Shown: piece after piece, positions 10,276 to 20,639 of the stretch | Numbering within the stretch: position 1 is the stretch's first letter | Layout of the letters: every line of letters begins with the position of its first letter | Origin: Poa pratensis | Taxonomy: Eukaryota; Streptophyta; Magnoliopsida; Poales; Poaceae | Direction: 5' to 3' | NCBI GenBank assembly: GCA_947311845.1 | Contig: CAMZMU010000062.1 | Span: 48,143,879 to 48,207,878 of the forward strand | Length of the DNA stretch: 64,000 nucleotides | Translations under genes and position numbers: made by a program | The notes under the pieces: generated by a model | Seen by the model: only the letters and a program-made list of their open reading frames with translations | The model's database searches: none | What the model was told of the DNA's origin: nothing

Positions 10276-13200
10276 TTATACTTGCTTGTAGAACAGGACA
10301 TATGCCTGGTCATGCAACACCTTGTTCACACCGATGGGAAAGACCACGTTGTCATCAAACCGTAGCCACTGTCCACCTGCATGCTTCGCATCAGCAGTGT
10401 AATGCCCCCTGGAAGGGCCGCTCCCATGATGAGTGATGGTTGCAACAAGCTCATATTTTCTACCCTGCATTCGATGAACGGCAAGATGTTAGATCGAGTG
10501 ATTGAAGTTTTTATCACAGATACAACTGTAATATCTGATTTTATCTGTGTCGTTGGCACATAAATTAACCTCCTGTGCATTAGAGCATACTAATCTGGTA
10601 AGAACGGCTGTAGAGACTTGAAAAGGAAACTTAAAGATACAAATCCCACATGCCAGGGGATCTAGGATAACCAAGACAAGATTGCTTCTAGTGAAGGCAA
10701 ATAGAGTGACAAAAGCATGCCCTGGATCATTGACCAGATAGTAGATACAACTATATTGGGAATAACGAATTTATAAGAGAGTATCCAGGAAATTGTCACC
10801 TCCGATGCTGGTGTGCTCAGCAGATCCCGGTTAAGAACCAGTTCAAGAGGGAAGTACAGTGGTTTGTAGAGTTTAGTACAACCACGATTTCCATAAGTGA
10901 ACCTCTTCAAGTGTAGTATCATAATCTTTGACATTGCGTGAATTTTGAATGATTTTCTAGCTGTCACCACACCAGCCTGCAAGATCAAATCTGATCAGTT
11001 AAGCCTAGCTGATTTCACAAGGATAATAATTGTGAAGATAACCATACTAATGCACTGAAGAGGTAGACAACACACGGAGAAGTATAATTCAACAATCTAA
11101 TTTCAACTTATAGCAGCATCAACAGAAGACTACTGAGCACAAACTTCAGCAATAACCTTTCCAGTCAGGCATCCATAAAATAAATGATGTTTGTGCAGAA
11201 AGCATGATGTTGATTATATGCAACATAACTTTGAAAACAATGCAAGCAATTCTACCATGAGTTGAGTAATTACAAATTCAAAAGTCAAACTACTGAGCAC
11301 AAACTTCAGCAATAACCTTTCCAGCAGCTGTTCTGTATCCTTCCAAAGATTCGGGAGTGGAAAACAGATGAAGTGCATCCTCGACCGTCTGAACAGCATC
11401 TGGAAATATATCCAGATGGAGCAGCAGGAAAGGCTGATTAAAGGCTGATGCTCTGTTACCTGATAAATCCAAAAAGAACATACAACATGAGTAAAAAACA
11501 CATAACTGAACCTACTCTTACTCTATGGCTAACATTTTTTGCCCAGCAACGCTAACTATTTCATATTGCAGTGAGAACTTTGCTTCTGAAAACCTAATGA
11601 ATCTTATGCAGGATTGTGACAACAATCATAAGAAAATTCTTAGCACAAATGAACAGTTAGAGTACTTTTATTTTTATTCAATACAAGCAAATATGTCTTC
11701 TCCTTGACAAGTTGAAACACTTCTGCAAGCTTAAGAAACATCATTTCTATTACAAGCTAAGGTACTACTCCCTCTGTTCCATCTTATTAGATGTAATTTT
11801 TTTTTGTGCATGGTGACCAAAGCACTGATTTGAGGATAATTCGGGACGGTAATGCCCTTCGATAGATCGTTGATTAGAGGAGTAATTACCGGTGGCTAAT
11901 TAATGATCCTTCCAATTGGGGAGGGATAGAATCGGCATCTACTGGGAGAAGAAGTGCCACCTAACTATTCGAAATTTACAAATAAATACACCTAATAAAA
12001 GGAGCGGGGAGAGTAGTATTTTCAGGGAAAACATCACAAGCAAAGAATAAATAGAAAATACCGATCGAGAAACTACAATTTCATAGTGAAGAGTCTAGTT
12101 GACTAGGTCAGAATTAAAAAAAGAACTGAAATTTCTCAGTACAAGAAAGAGTTACCTGCAGCTTTCACCATGCTTTGTAGCTGACCTCCAAAAATAGCAC
12201 TTAGCTCAGAGGGAACAAAACTCTGTGTTCTCATGATTGCAGATTTGTTCTTCCTTCCAACAGTCTCCCATGCATCCTCATCAGAAGCAGAAACAACCAT
12301 ACCTTCCTTTGAATTGGAACCATTGCCATTAAGCTTCAACAGTTCATCATGCATTTTATCCATGGCAAAACTTAGAAACTCTTGGGCATCTTCTTGTCTG
12401 CAGAAATATGAAGCATCAGAACTGAAACCTAGAAGCTACTTAGCTAAGAAAATAAATATTTAATACATGACATTTACAGTAACACAAACAAGAGCAGCAT
12501 GCATAATGTCCATGTGTACGATAAAGCAAAGTGTATTGTTTGATTAAATTTCAAGTTAAGATGACATCTATGCTCAGTTTCATGTTCCACAAGTAGACCC
12601 CTATACAGAGGTTTCAAGAACAGGACATTATTAGTAAGCTTCTAATTGTAGTGCATGTGATCATGCTCATAGTATTGAGTATAGCTTCAATGTCAAATTT
12701 GGTTTACAGTTAAGGACAACATATACGATAATACTAACGGGATCCATGTCTTTCTAGACTAGATAATGCTACCGAATAAGCATGCACAGGAAAAATAGAC
12801 TGCCATCCACAATCAGTACCCAGAACAGCCAGAAAATTAACATCACAGTTCACACAATTCATGATTTTCAATTAGAAAACTAATGACCAAGAACAACTTC
12901 AACAGCACTTACCTTGGCCGGGCAGATGTTCCAGCAGGTACATCTGGAGTAAAATTTCTCAGAACTTGATCGAACATGGCAGGATTGATTATTTTTGCAG
13001 AGATAAGGGCAACCTTCTCATCTTTGTTCATACTGGACTCGTCAAGCACATCAAATTGAGAGATGAGCTCAACGAATGCACTCAACGTAGGGTAGCCAGC
13101 CTGAAATGGAAGCAGTATTCAGAATAGAAGTCAATGAAATAAGCACAGAAAGACATGAAACTGATTCGTTTAGGCGGTAGTACCTTGGGTATACTCCGGT

Positions 13201-14645
13201 TCCTCAGGTTTTGTACAAGCTGAACAAATGGCAAGCATGATAGGAAAGCCTGCAAAGTAGCATTCAAGAAGCATATATTTCCTGTATTCTTCAAACCGTG
13301 AGGAAGCAATGGCTTGTTCTGATTGGCTTCCTTATTTAAGCTTGTGACAGACTCATCTACTGGAGCTGCAGTAATAGGTGCATCAACACCTGTGCTCCCA
13401 TTCTCAGTTACTTGCATAGCTGAACTGCCGCTTTGTGTGCCTTTGATCCTATCATGGTGCAGCGCTGGCATTGCAGGTGGTGTTGAAATGCTAATGTTCA
13501 TGACAGGCGCACCTGAAGGAACCACAGATTCAACCTTCTTTACATTGTTGACAGGCCCAGGTGTAGGGACCGTAGCTTCAGTCTTCCTTGCATTGTTGGC
13601 GTGCCCAACTGAAGCAACCATAGCCTCGGTCTTCTTTACATTGTTGACAGGCCCAGGTGAAAGAACCGTAGCGGTCTTCTTTACATTGTTGACAGGACCA
13701 GCTACTGGAGCTTCAGTCTTCTTTACATTGTTGACAGGGCCAGCTGAAAGAACCATTGCTGGAGTCTCCTTTACATTGCTAACAGGCCCAGCTGAAGGAA
13801 CCTTGGCTTCAGATTTTACATTCTTGAGAACACCATTACTAGGAGAAACAACGGTAGGACATCCATTAAGCAGCACTGGCCCACCATTTGGTAAGCTAGA
13901 TGCTACGGTTTCCTTCTTATTACTGCCCGTGTGATCTTTTGCATGGCCAGATGGTGATTTTGTAGGATGAACGACGCCTTTAGTACTCTGATTTGACACT
14001 TTATCTAAACTTAGCATAGAAAGATTCAGTGACCCAAACTGGATCTCAGGTAGTTCCCATGCCTTCTCCTCACTTTTAGTATCAGCTACAGGCTGCCCTG
14101 GAACAACTTAGTTTCGTCCTCCGTAAAGGACCCAAACAACACGACCTGCATTAGAGAAGAACCTATGATAAGAACAAAGGACTACCTGAAACACTTTTGG
14201 GCACTGAAACAGCTTGTGGTGCATCCAAACAACGATTACATCAAGATATCAGCATTAAGGTTGCTAGAGAAAACTGTGCTGGTAACCCTTTCTATACATA
14301 ATCCACGAGGGATGTAACGGTTCAAGCAAACTCAACCCTGAATCCCAATTGATCATATGCCTACTCCGCAAAACCTTACAATCAACAACAGTTTAGGACC
14401 GATCATCCGTGTAACCACTAGCTACCAACTAAGTGGACGTCATCAGTGCTACGCCATCTAGGGCAGCAAGTATGTATGTCCCACACACACGCGGTGGCAT
14501 TACATCAGTCAGTAAGGTTAGTACTACTCCAAAACGGCAAAAACGCATCAATTCACCCAGGCATCACGCAACTAATCAATGCCAATGCGCACGAACGGTC
14601 GGGCGAGCGGACGGATGGGATCAGTACCTGGTCGGCGCCGCTCAT
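10276..14645 (-). CDS. UBP24: Ubiquitin carboxyl-terminal hydrolase, UBP24/USP10 type (7 exons, apparent frameshift)
   Basis: Minus-strand exons: 14645-14628, 14145-13184, 13100-12913, 12397-12156, 11459-11317, 10976-10800 and 10464-10276, all with GT/AG borders and phases that fit. The protein cleaves ubiquitin from substrates. The catalytic Cys box NTGNICFLNATLQ sits in exon 2 (about 13270). The His box, with GHYTAD and WLRFDDN, is in the last exon. RQEDAQEFL and SKIMILHLKRF are further USP-core blocks. Exon 1 encodes only MSGADQ; exon 2 continues with FGSFTEDETK. A one-base break near 14097 then puts a TAG at 14086-14088 in the opening frame. From the ATG at 14017 the frame is clean for 590 aa and keeps the whole catalytic core. 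Either the copy is damaged at its start, or translation begins at 14017, or a base is missing from the sequence. Domain identity is strong. Confidence 0.88.
11130..11324 (-). repeat. Duplicated 35-bp exon end with splice donor, copies 160 bp apart
   Basis: The same 35 bases occur at 11130-11164 and 11290-11324. The right copy is the true end of an exon plus its GTTATTG donor (exon ends at 11317). The left copy lies in the following intron and repeats the donor with its upstream CTGGAAAG, so it is a potential decoy 5' splice site. Confidence 0.7.
11768..12013. mobile_element. Stowaway-type MITE in a UBP24 intron
   Basis: Ends CTCCCTCTGTTCC and GGAGCGGGGAGAG form an imperfect inverted repeat that continues inward (CTTATTAGATGTA against TACACCTAATAA). 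Both sides carry the TA target duplication (11766-11767, 12014-12015). The 246-bp element sits between the exons 12397-12156 and 11459-11317. It has no coding capacity. Confidence 0.75.
13495..13806 (-). repeat. Coding minisatellite in UBP24 linker (AGPVNNVKKTEA units)
   Basis: Between the N terminus and the catalytic domain the protein repeats a unit of about 13-15 residues, built on (A/P)GPVNNVKKTEA. There are seven recognisable units, the outer ones degraded. At DNA level it is a 39-45 bp minisatellite kept in frame. The segment is Pro/Val/Lys-rich and probably disordered. Known UBP24 proteins have a variable linker here; the repeat expansion itself is what I see in this sequence. Confidence 0.8.
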
Positions 14646-15444
14646 CTCCGCTGCGGCGAGAAGACTGGGGGCTGGGCGGGTGTGGGGGTGGAGCTGACCG
14701 CGCGGGGACCCTCCTGGGAGCAGAGGAAGCCGGTGCGGCAGGCGCGAGACATCAAAGGCGGCGGCCGGCCGTGGGGGGCCTGGATGCCGGCGGCCGCACT
14801 GCCCCGCCTGCCACGGGAACGGCACGGCGCGGCGCGGCGCGGGGTCGCGGTGGGGAGGGAGCGGGCGATCAGTGGGAGTCGCGTCCGGGCGTATGGGGTC
14901 GGCGAGGTCGGCGGCGGAGGCGAGGGCGTAGGGTTTGGATTTGGTGTGGTGGTTTAGGCGTGGGGAGAGGAGAAGGGGAAGGGAGAGGGCGTGGGAAGAG
15001 GCGTGCGTGTCAGGAGTCTATGTTGGCGGCTACTCCGTGGTGGGCCGGGCTGGGGTTTTATGCCTCCCGGTCTTTTCTAAAAGAAATTGTTATTTATGTT
15101 CTTTCTAATAACAGAAATAGATAGAAATTGATATTTATGTTTTTTTCTAACAGAACAGATATTACACAGTGTTCTGCATGTTCCTATTATATCAAGAAAG
15201 GTGAAAAGAGTGTTTTATCAACATATCGTCGATCACCTATAGATGTTTTCGGTATCTTGCTAAGCTCAACAGTTACCAACCTATGTGAATCAAACTATTC
15301 ACAATGTTTCTGCAGGTATAAAGTTAACAAACAATTATGTGAGTTATCAAACTATTTTCAATTAGAAACCGGCATCAAATTAGAGCTCACTTTACGGAAA
15401 AACTAAAATAAAGTTAGAGCTCACATAGTTATGTACTTATGTTA
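14646..15444. other. UBP24 5' region and upstream DNA
   Basis: Bases 14600-15010 are very GC-rich and probably hold the 5' UTR and promoter of the minus-strand UBP24-like gene. Beyond 15060 the DNA turns AT-rich with no recognised feature. Open frames in the GC-rich part on both strands have skewed Gly/Arg/Ala composition and are not credible genes. Confidence 0.4.
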
Positions 15445-15446
15445 TA

Positions 15447-15570
15447 CTCCCTCCGTCCATAAAAAGATGCCACAACTTTGTCCAAACATGCATGTATCTA
15501 GACATAATTTAGTGTGTAGATACATACATATTTAGACAAAGTTGAGACATCCTTTTATGGACGGAGGGAG
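15447..15570. mobile_element. Stowaway MITE, 124 bp
   Basis: CTCCCTCCGTCCATAAAA at the left and TTTTATGGACGGAGGGAG at the right are perfect inverted repeats, flanked by TA on both sides (15445-15446, 15571-15572). The interior continues as a near-perfect hairpin. This is a textbook grass Stowaway. Confidence 0.95.
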
Positions 15571-15643
15571 TACAAGTAACATGTGAGTAACCGGATTAAT
15601 CACAATAATTAGTTATCGGCTTCAAAACTGGATGGTTCTTTGA

Positions 15644-15815
15644 TCAATCGGGTAAGTTAGTGTTATGGATGTAAATGTAACTTGAACAATTGGGTAACTA
15701 CGATAGTGTGATGGTGATAATTGTAACTGGCAACTGGGTAATTACTTGAGTTTTATGGTTGTAATCGTAATTCGAAAGTTGGGTAAGTATATCAATTTTA
15801 CGACAGTAGGTAGTA
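15644..15815 (+). repeat. Four degenerate tandem units of about 45 bp
   Basis: Successive blocks begin CAATCGGGTAAGTTAG, CAATTGGGTAACTACG, CAACTGGGTAATTACT and AAGTTGGGTAAGTATA. Each of the first three is followed by a TATGGATGTAAATGTAACT-like segment. The units are strongly diverged, so the array is old. Confidence 0.55.
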
Positions 15816-16905
15816 ACAATAACACGCATCGACAGCTAATAGTATCAAGAGTATTGTAGTAACTATAGTATGGCCAACTAGATAACTATATAATTCATGT
15901 TATGGTGTTAGTCGTTTACCTTAACAATGAATAACAATATTATTACTATGATGATAACTAGTTGGATCCAAACAATATAAACCTATTAAAATGGTTCAGT
16001 GGGTCAAGCTAAATGTTAATTTATGGATAGACAAATGTTTGAAGATAATTTAACTTTCGGATATCTGAACTAAATATCACTACCCATTTGGTGTCAGGGC
16101 GCAAAGGTGAAACTAGTGTTACATCTTTCGAACACTTATATAACTATGTATGATTGCAGAAACAATCAACCTCCCCAAAACAAAAGTACAAACACACATG
16201 CAATACTCACCATTTGAACTTGCTAAACAGAACAAACAATATGGTCTTTTCGAGTTCCGGATTTAGGCACAAACTAAAATTCTACAACTTCGTGTGAGGA
16301 AAGATGGTGTTTTGTTGTGATGCCCCAAAACCAATGACTACATGTAACCATACATAAAAAAATCTAACAGTGAGTGTGTGTTGATATTTCTATTCGTCAC
16401 AAAACCCCTACTAGTTCTCCTATAAGCATTTCACCTAATACTTTTGCATTAGAGGACGTGGGCACGAAGAAAAATAGAAGGAAAGCATGGAGGAGGAGTT
16501 TGGGTGAATATTGAGCCTGCAGTGGCTCTACTCCATGACAACAAGCTTACCGTTGAAGTTATTGTTGTCCTTGCATGCAAAAAAAATCAAAAAATACGAA
16601 TACAATAAAAATTACAACATAAATCATGCGCTAGAAAGTGTATGCAGATATGTGTCCATTACACTGCAAAAAAGACAAATTGTCAGTGTTATGTTCAATA
16701 ATCATGATTTTTACAGTGCAAAAAATTTTACAGTGCAAAAAAAAGTTCCATTTTGCCTTTTTTTGTCTCCCACATACGATTTTTTTCATGAAATTCTGAA
16801 CGAGTAAGTATCAAGATAACATGTACGCTGCGCGGAACGGCTTCTTTACGAGCGCGCAAGTAGTCGCTCGATCTCGCCCACGCGAGCGTGGGTGGGTCCA
16901 CCGAC
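15816..16905. other. AT-rich intergenic DNA; left flank of the Copia insertion
   Basis: No gene is recognised. The last 75 bases (16830-16905) turn GC-rich and, once the Copia element is removed, join the GC-rich block that begins at 28171. A short block (CGCTCGATCTC) is shared with the element at 38978-39439. Confidence 0.4.
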
Positions 16906-18058
16906 TGAAAGGACTTTGTCCGTTAATCTTGTTTTGGTGTTTGATAACAACACTCGGAAGTTTTTAACATACCACTATGTGTCTACAGGTTTTTGTGTGT
17001 CTAAACCAAATATATACTAGTGTGTATCTTTGTATGCAAAAGGGAAGAAAAGCGAGTTGTCGCAAAGAAGAGACGAAGGGAGAAATGTTGCAGCGCGTCG
17101 GCCGGCCCTCCAGCCGGCCTAGGCCGGGCCCCAGGCCGGAGGCGTCGGGTCCTTGGCCAGCCTCCCCGCCGGCCCAGGCCGGCCCTCAGGCCGGCCGTGA
17201 CGGGTCTCTCGCCAGCCTCTCCGCCGGCCCCCAGGCCGGCCGTGCCCTGTGTTGACAGCCGGCCCTCCAGCCGGCCCAGGCCGGCCCCCAGGCCGGCTGG
17301 TCGACGACTTGTGTTCCTGCTCGTTTTCCAATGGCCACTTTTTCAGCAGGGGTATATATACTTCGTCTCCTTCCTTTGGACAAGTGCTTGGACAACATTG
17401 AAGACCTCCATTAACACAAGCACAAGCTTTACTAGATCTCTCAATCCCTCCACCCAAACTCGTTGATCTTTGGAGGATTGAAGGAGAAGGCCCCGATCTA
17501 CATCTTCACCAAGCCGTTTGTCATTTCCCCCTCATTCACTTGAGGGACCATTGCTAGGGTTTCCACTAGGAAAACCTAGCCCCCTATTGTACTCACTTGA
17601 TTGTCTTTGTGACAGATTGTAGCTGTTTGGGAGCCCCCAATCCTTTGTGGGTTGTGCCCCAAATCGTTGTTGTAAAGGCTCCGGACTCCGCCTCGAAGGT
17701 TTCCGATAGTTGAAGTGAACCAAACCTTTGTGGTGCGGTTCACCGGAGAAGAGGGTGAGGCCTTTGTGGCCGTTGAACCATTGTGTTGGTTCACACCTCT
17801 CCAACGAGACGTACTCCCCTAAAAAGGAGGAACTCGGGATTACATCCGTGTCTCCGCGTGCTTTGACTTCGGTTACCTCTATCCTTGTTTACCGCCTTAT
17901 TATATCGTGCTTAGTTGCTAGCTTGTCATATAGGTAAATTCACCGTAGTTGCATATCTAGAGAATTTACCTTTTGTGTCAAGCCTAAATTGAAAAAGACT
18001 AAAATTGGAGTAGCACCTATTCACCCCCCCCCCTCTAGGTGTCATACCGATCCTTTCA
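16906..18058 (+). repeat. 5' LTR of the Copia element
   Basis: 1153 bp, starting TGAAAGGACTTTG and ending CCGATCCTTTCA. It holds a GC-rich repeat array (17096-17303) followed by a TATATA box (about 17353). The long C run before CTCTAGGTGTC near the 3' end differs in length from the other LTR. Confidence 0.95.
17096..17303 (+). repeat. GC-rich GGCCGGCC array upstream of the LTR TATA box
   Basis: Repeats of a roughly 35-60 bp unit built from CCGGCC, CAGGCCGG and GGCCGGCC. Copies are separated by a TCGGGTCTCTCGCCAGCC-like spacer. The array ends about 50 bp before the TATA box. It is self-complementary over short distances and can fold into many stems. Confidence 0.85.
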
Positions 18059-18060
18059 AT

Positions 18061-18072
18061 TGGTATCAGAGC
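18061..18072 (+). promoter_or_regulatory. Primer-binding site of the Copia element
   Basis: TGGTATCAGAGC begins two bases after the 5' LTR. It is complementary to the 3' end of plant initiator Met-tRNA, the usual primer of these elements. Confidence 0.9.
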
Positions 18073-18110
18073 AGGCTCTCTTGTTTTGGGCTTAACCGCC
18101 TAAGAGAAGT

Positions 18111-20630
18111 ATGACACAAAGTGAGGATGAGGCCGATCTTGCCAAGGCCAAAGAGACCATGGCATCCATGGCCGATATCAAAGTTGGAAACAACATTGAC
18201 ATCGTCCATGAATGACATGAATGTCAAATTTGATGAGTTGCGTGACATGCTCATGAAACTCACAAATGCCAAGGTTTCGGAAACCATCCCACTAGAGGGC
18301 ATCTCTAACTCCGATGAAGGTGATTCCGAGGAGGGTAAAAAGAAAAATGAGAAGGGGGTGGAAACCACCTCCGGATCTAAACCAACTCCTCCACCTCCTA
18401 CCAAGCATGAAGATGGGAAGGAAGAGTACCATAACGTTCCGGGATGGTACCCTATCGACCCACCTATCACCACCCGCATAAACCCCATTGGTCCTCCACC
18501 TAAGCTTAATGCATTAGCTTTGCTAGTTGGCAACGCTCAATGAAATCTCATATTAACAGTGCCTCTATCGAGCTTTGGAGGATCATTGAAGATGGTACAA
18601 GGTTGCGGATCCAAGCAATGTGACAAGAAGAGAATTTGCCGAAAAGCAACTCAATGCCTCCGCACTCCATATGATTGAACTTTCAGTGGTGAAAGTGACA
18701 AGCATTATGTTCTCAATGCCACCACCGCCAAAGAAGCTTGGAATTGTCTTGAGGTTGCATTTCTTGGGAATGAAAGCATGAAGAGAAACCGATATGAGTC
18801 TTTGAGCAATGATGCCGAAGGCTTCTACATGTTTGACAATGAGATCATGAAGACATGTATGGAAGACTCAAGACTCTTGCAAAGGCCTTCTTTGATGTGG
18901 GGGCAACCTATGTGGATGATGCTTATGTCAAGAGGAAGTATGTGAATGCTCTCTTGCCTTCGAGCCCATCGAGTGAAGCCATTCAAGGAAGACACAACTA
19001 CAACGAAATGACATCCAATGAAGTTATGCAAGAAGTGCAAGCCTCCAAGGTTGCCACCAAGAATGCCGAAGATAGCCGTGCTAGGGCCATGGGGATGAAA
19101 CAAGGCCCCTCACTTGCTTTGAAGGCCAAGGTGGTATGTCTTGATGAGGTTGAAGCGTGCCCAAGCAACATTGCTCCAAATGATCTTGAACCGGCTCTAA
19201 ATGGTCATATAGCTCTTGCCACAAGAGAGTTTTGGCAAGACCCGGCAAAAGCTAAAGCCAAGGTTGATAAAGAGAACAACTCAAGTGGGAAGAAAGAGCT
19301 AGCCTCAAAGTGGAAGACGTGCTACAATTGTCATGACAAGAACCACTACATAAGAGAGTGTCCTTATGAGAACCGAGAGCAAAATGGTGGGAAGCTCATC
19401 CCCAAGGACCATTCAAGTTGATCCAAAAGAAGCCCGCAAGACCAAGGAAGCCTTTCTTCAAGAAGGCACCAAGAATTGTGTTGGTGGCACAAGAAGAATA
19501 TGCCACAAGTGATTCCGAAGATGAAGATGCACCTACTAAAGAGGTAGCCGCATTGGCTATTGTATCAACTTCATCATCTTCTCTCTTTGAATCCCCCAAT
19601 GAGAACTTCTCCACCAACAACGCTCGTTGCCTCATGGCTAATGTCACCGAGGTATCATCTCCTTCTCCCAAGACTATGCATGAAATGAGTGATCAATCTA
19701 GTCTTGTGATTAAGAAAGAACTTGTTGCTTTCGATACTTTCATGACTAACTTGCAAGGTGAAGCTAAGGAACATGTTGAGTCTCTCATGAGACAACTATG
19801 TGCGGCCGAAGAACTTCTTCAAGAAAAGAGTAAGATTGAGAGAGAGGATTCTCTCACCATTGCCTCTTTGAATGCTTCCGTAGCATCCTTGAATGCCTCT
19901 CTTGATGAAGAGAGTGAAGAAAGATGTTCTCTTGAGGAAAGACTTGAGTCTCTTGATGCTAAAAATGATGATATCATTAATAAAATCATTAAGGATAGAG
20001 ATCATGTCTTTGCTAAATATAAAGTGCTTAAAAAGGAGAAAGTTGAACTTGGGGTTGCTAATGCTAGACTTCTTGAGGATATGGAGAAGCTTGACAAGGC
20101 TCACAAGGCCTTGGAAAACTCACTCCCTTTTAGTCAAGTCTCATGAGCAACTTCAAACTCAACTTTCTAAATCTAGCTCAACTAGCATATCTATTCTTCC
20201 TCGTGTTCATGAAAATGTTATTGAAGAAAATGTTAGTGCCAAGACCTCTATTCCCAAAGGTAAAGATAAGGGTATTGCTTACTTATTTGAGCAAAAACCA
20301 CACAAAGGGAAGGAGGGTCTTGGTTATGTAGCCGAGCCCAAGAAGAAAGTGGGCAACAACAAGAAGATCAAGACCAAGCCCGCACAAGCCAAGACTTCCA
20401 TTGCGGTGGTAGTGCCACAAGGGGCAAGACCACTCGTAGTGACTTTGCGGGGCATAACAACCCCAACTATATTCTTTATGTTGATTATTATGGGGATGTT
20501 TATGCTCAATATGTTGGTCCATATGATGGTTACATTGATTACTCTATTTGGGTTCCTAAGACCCTTGTTGCTAACCAAAGAGGACCCATTGAGAAATGGG
20601 TACCTAAATCCAAGCAATGATTTCTTGTAG
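18111..20630 (+). pseudogene. Broken Copia gag with coiled-coil tail
   Basis: ATG at 18111 (MTQSEDEADLAKAK) opens gag 39 bases after the primer site. The frame breaks within about 110 bases and continues in other frames (18211-18543, 18855-19421, 19418-20146, then about 20130-20440). The zinc knuckle CYNCHDKNHYIREC is near 19320-19361. After it comes a long Glu/Lys/Leu-rich coiled-coil region (about 19700-20140), characteristic of SIRE-type gags. At least five frame changes or stops are visible, so no full Gag can be made. Confidence 0.85.
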
Positions 20631-20639
20631 GACTATGCT

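Noticed and set aside
13323..13934. 203-codon plus-strand frame across the UBP24 linker
   Set aside because: It is the mirror of the coding minisatellite in the real minus-strand exon.
14161..14215. An extra UBP24 exon reading PQAVSVPKSVSG before a GTAGTC donor
   Set aside because: The intron to the next exon would be only about 40 bases, and the six-codon exon at 14645-14628 joins that exon in the correct phase instead.
14433..15124. Plus-strand frames of 174 and 181 codons in the GC-rich block upstream of UBP24
   Set aside because: Skewed Gly/Arg composition, no domain, and the block is better explained as the UBP24 5' UTR and promoter with exon 1 on the minus strand.
17096..17303. GGCCGGCC array as a CRISPR or satellite
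   Set aside because: Units vary in length, lack unique spacers and occur at the same place in both LTRs; it is an LTR-internal array in a plant genome.
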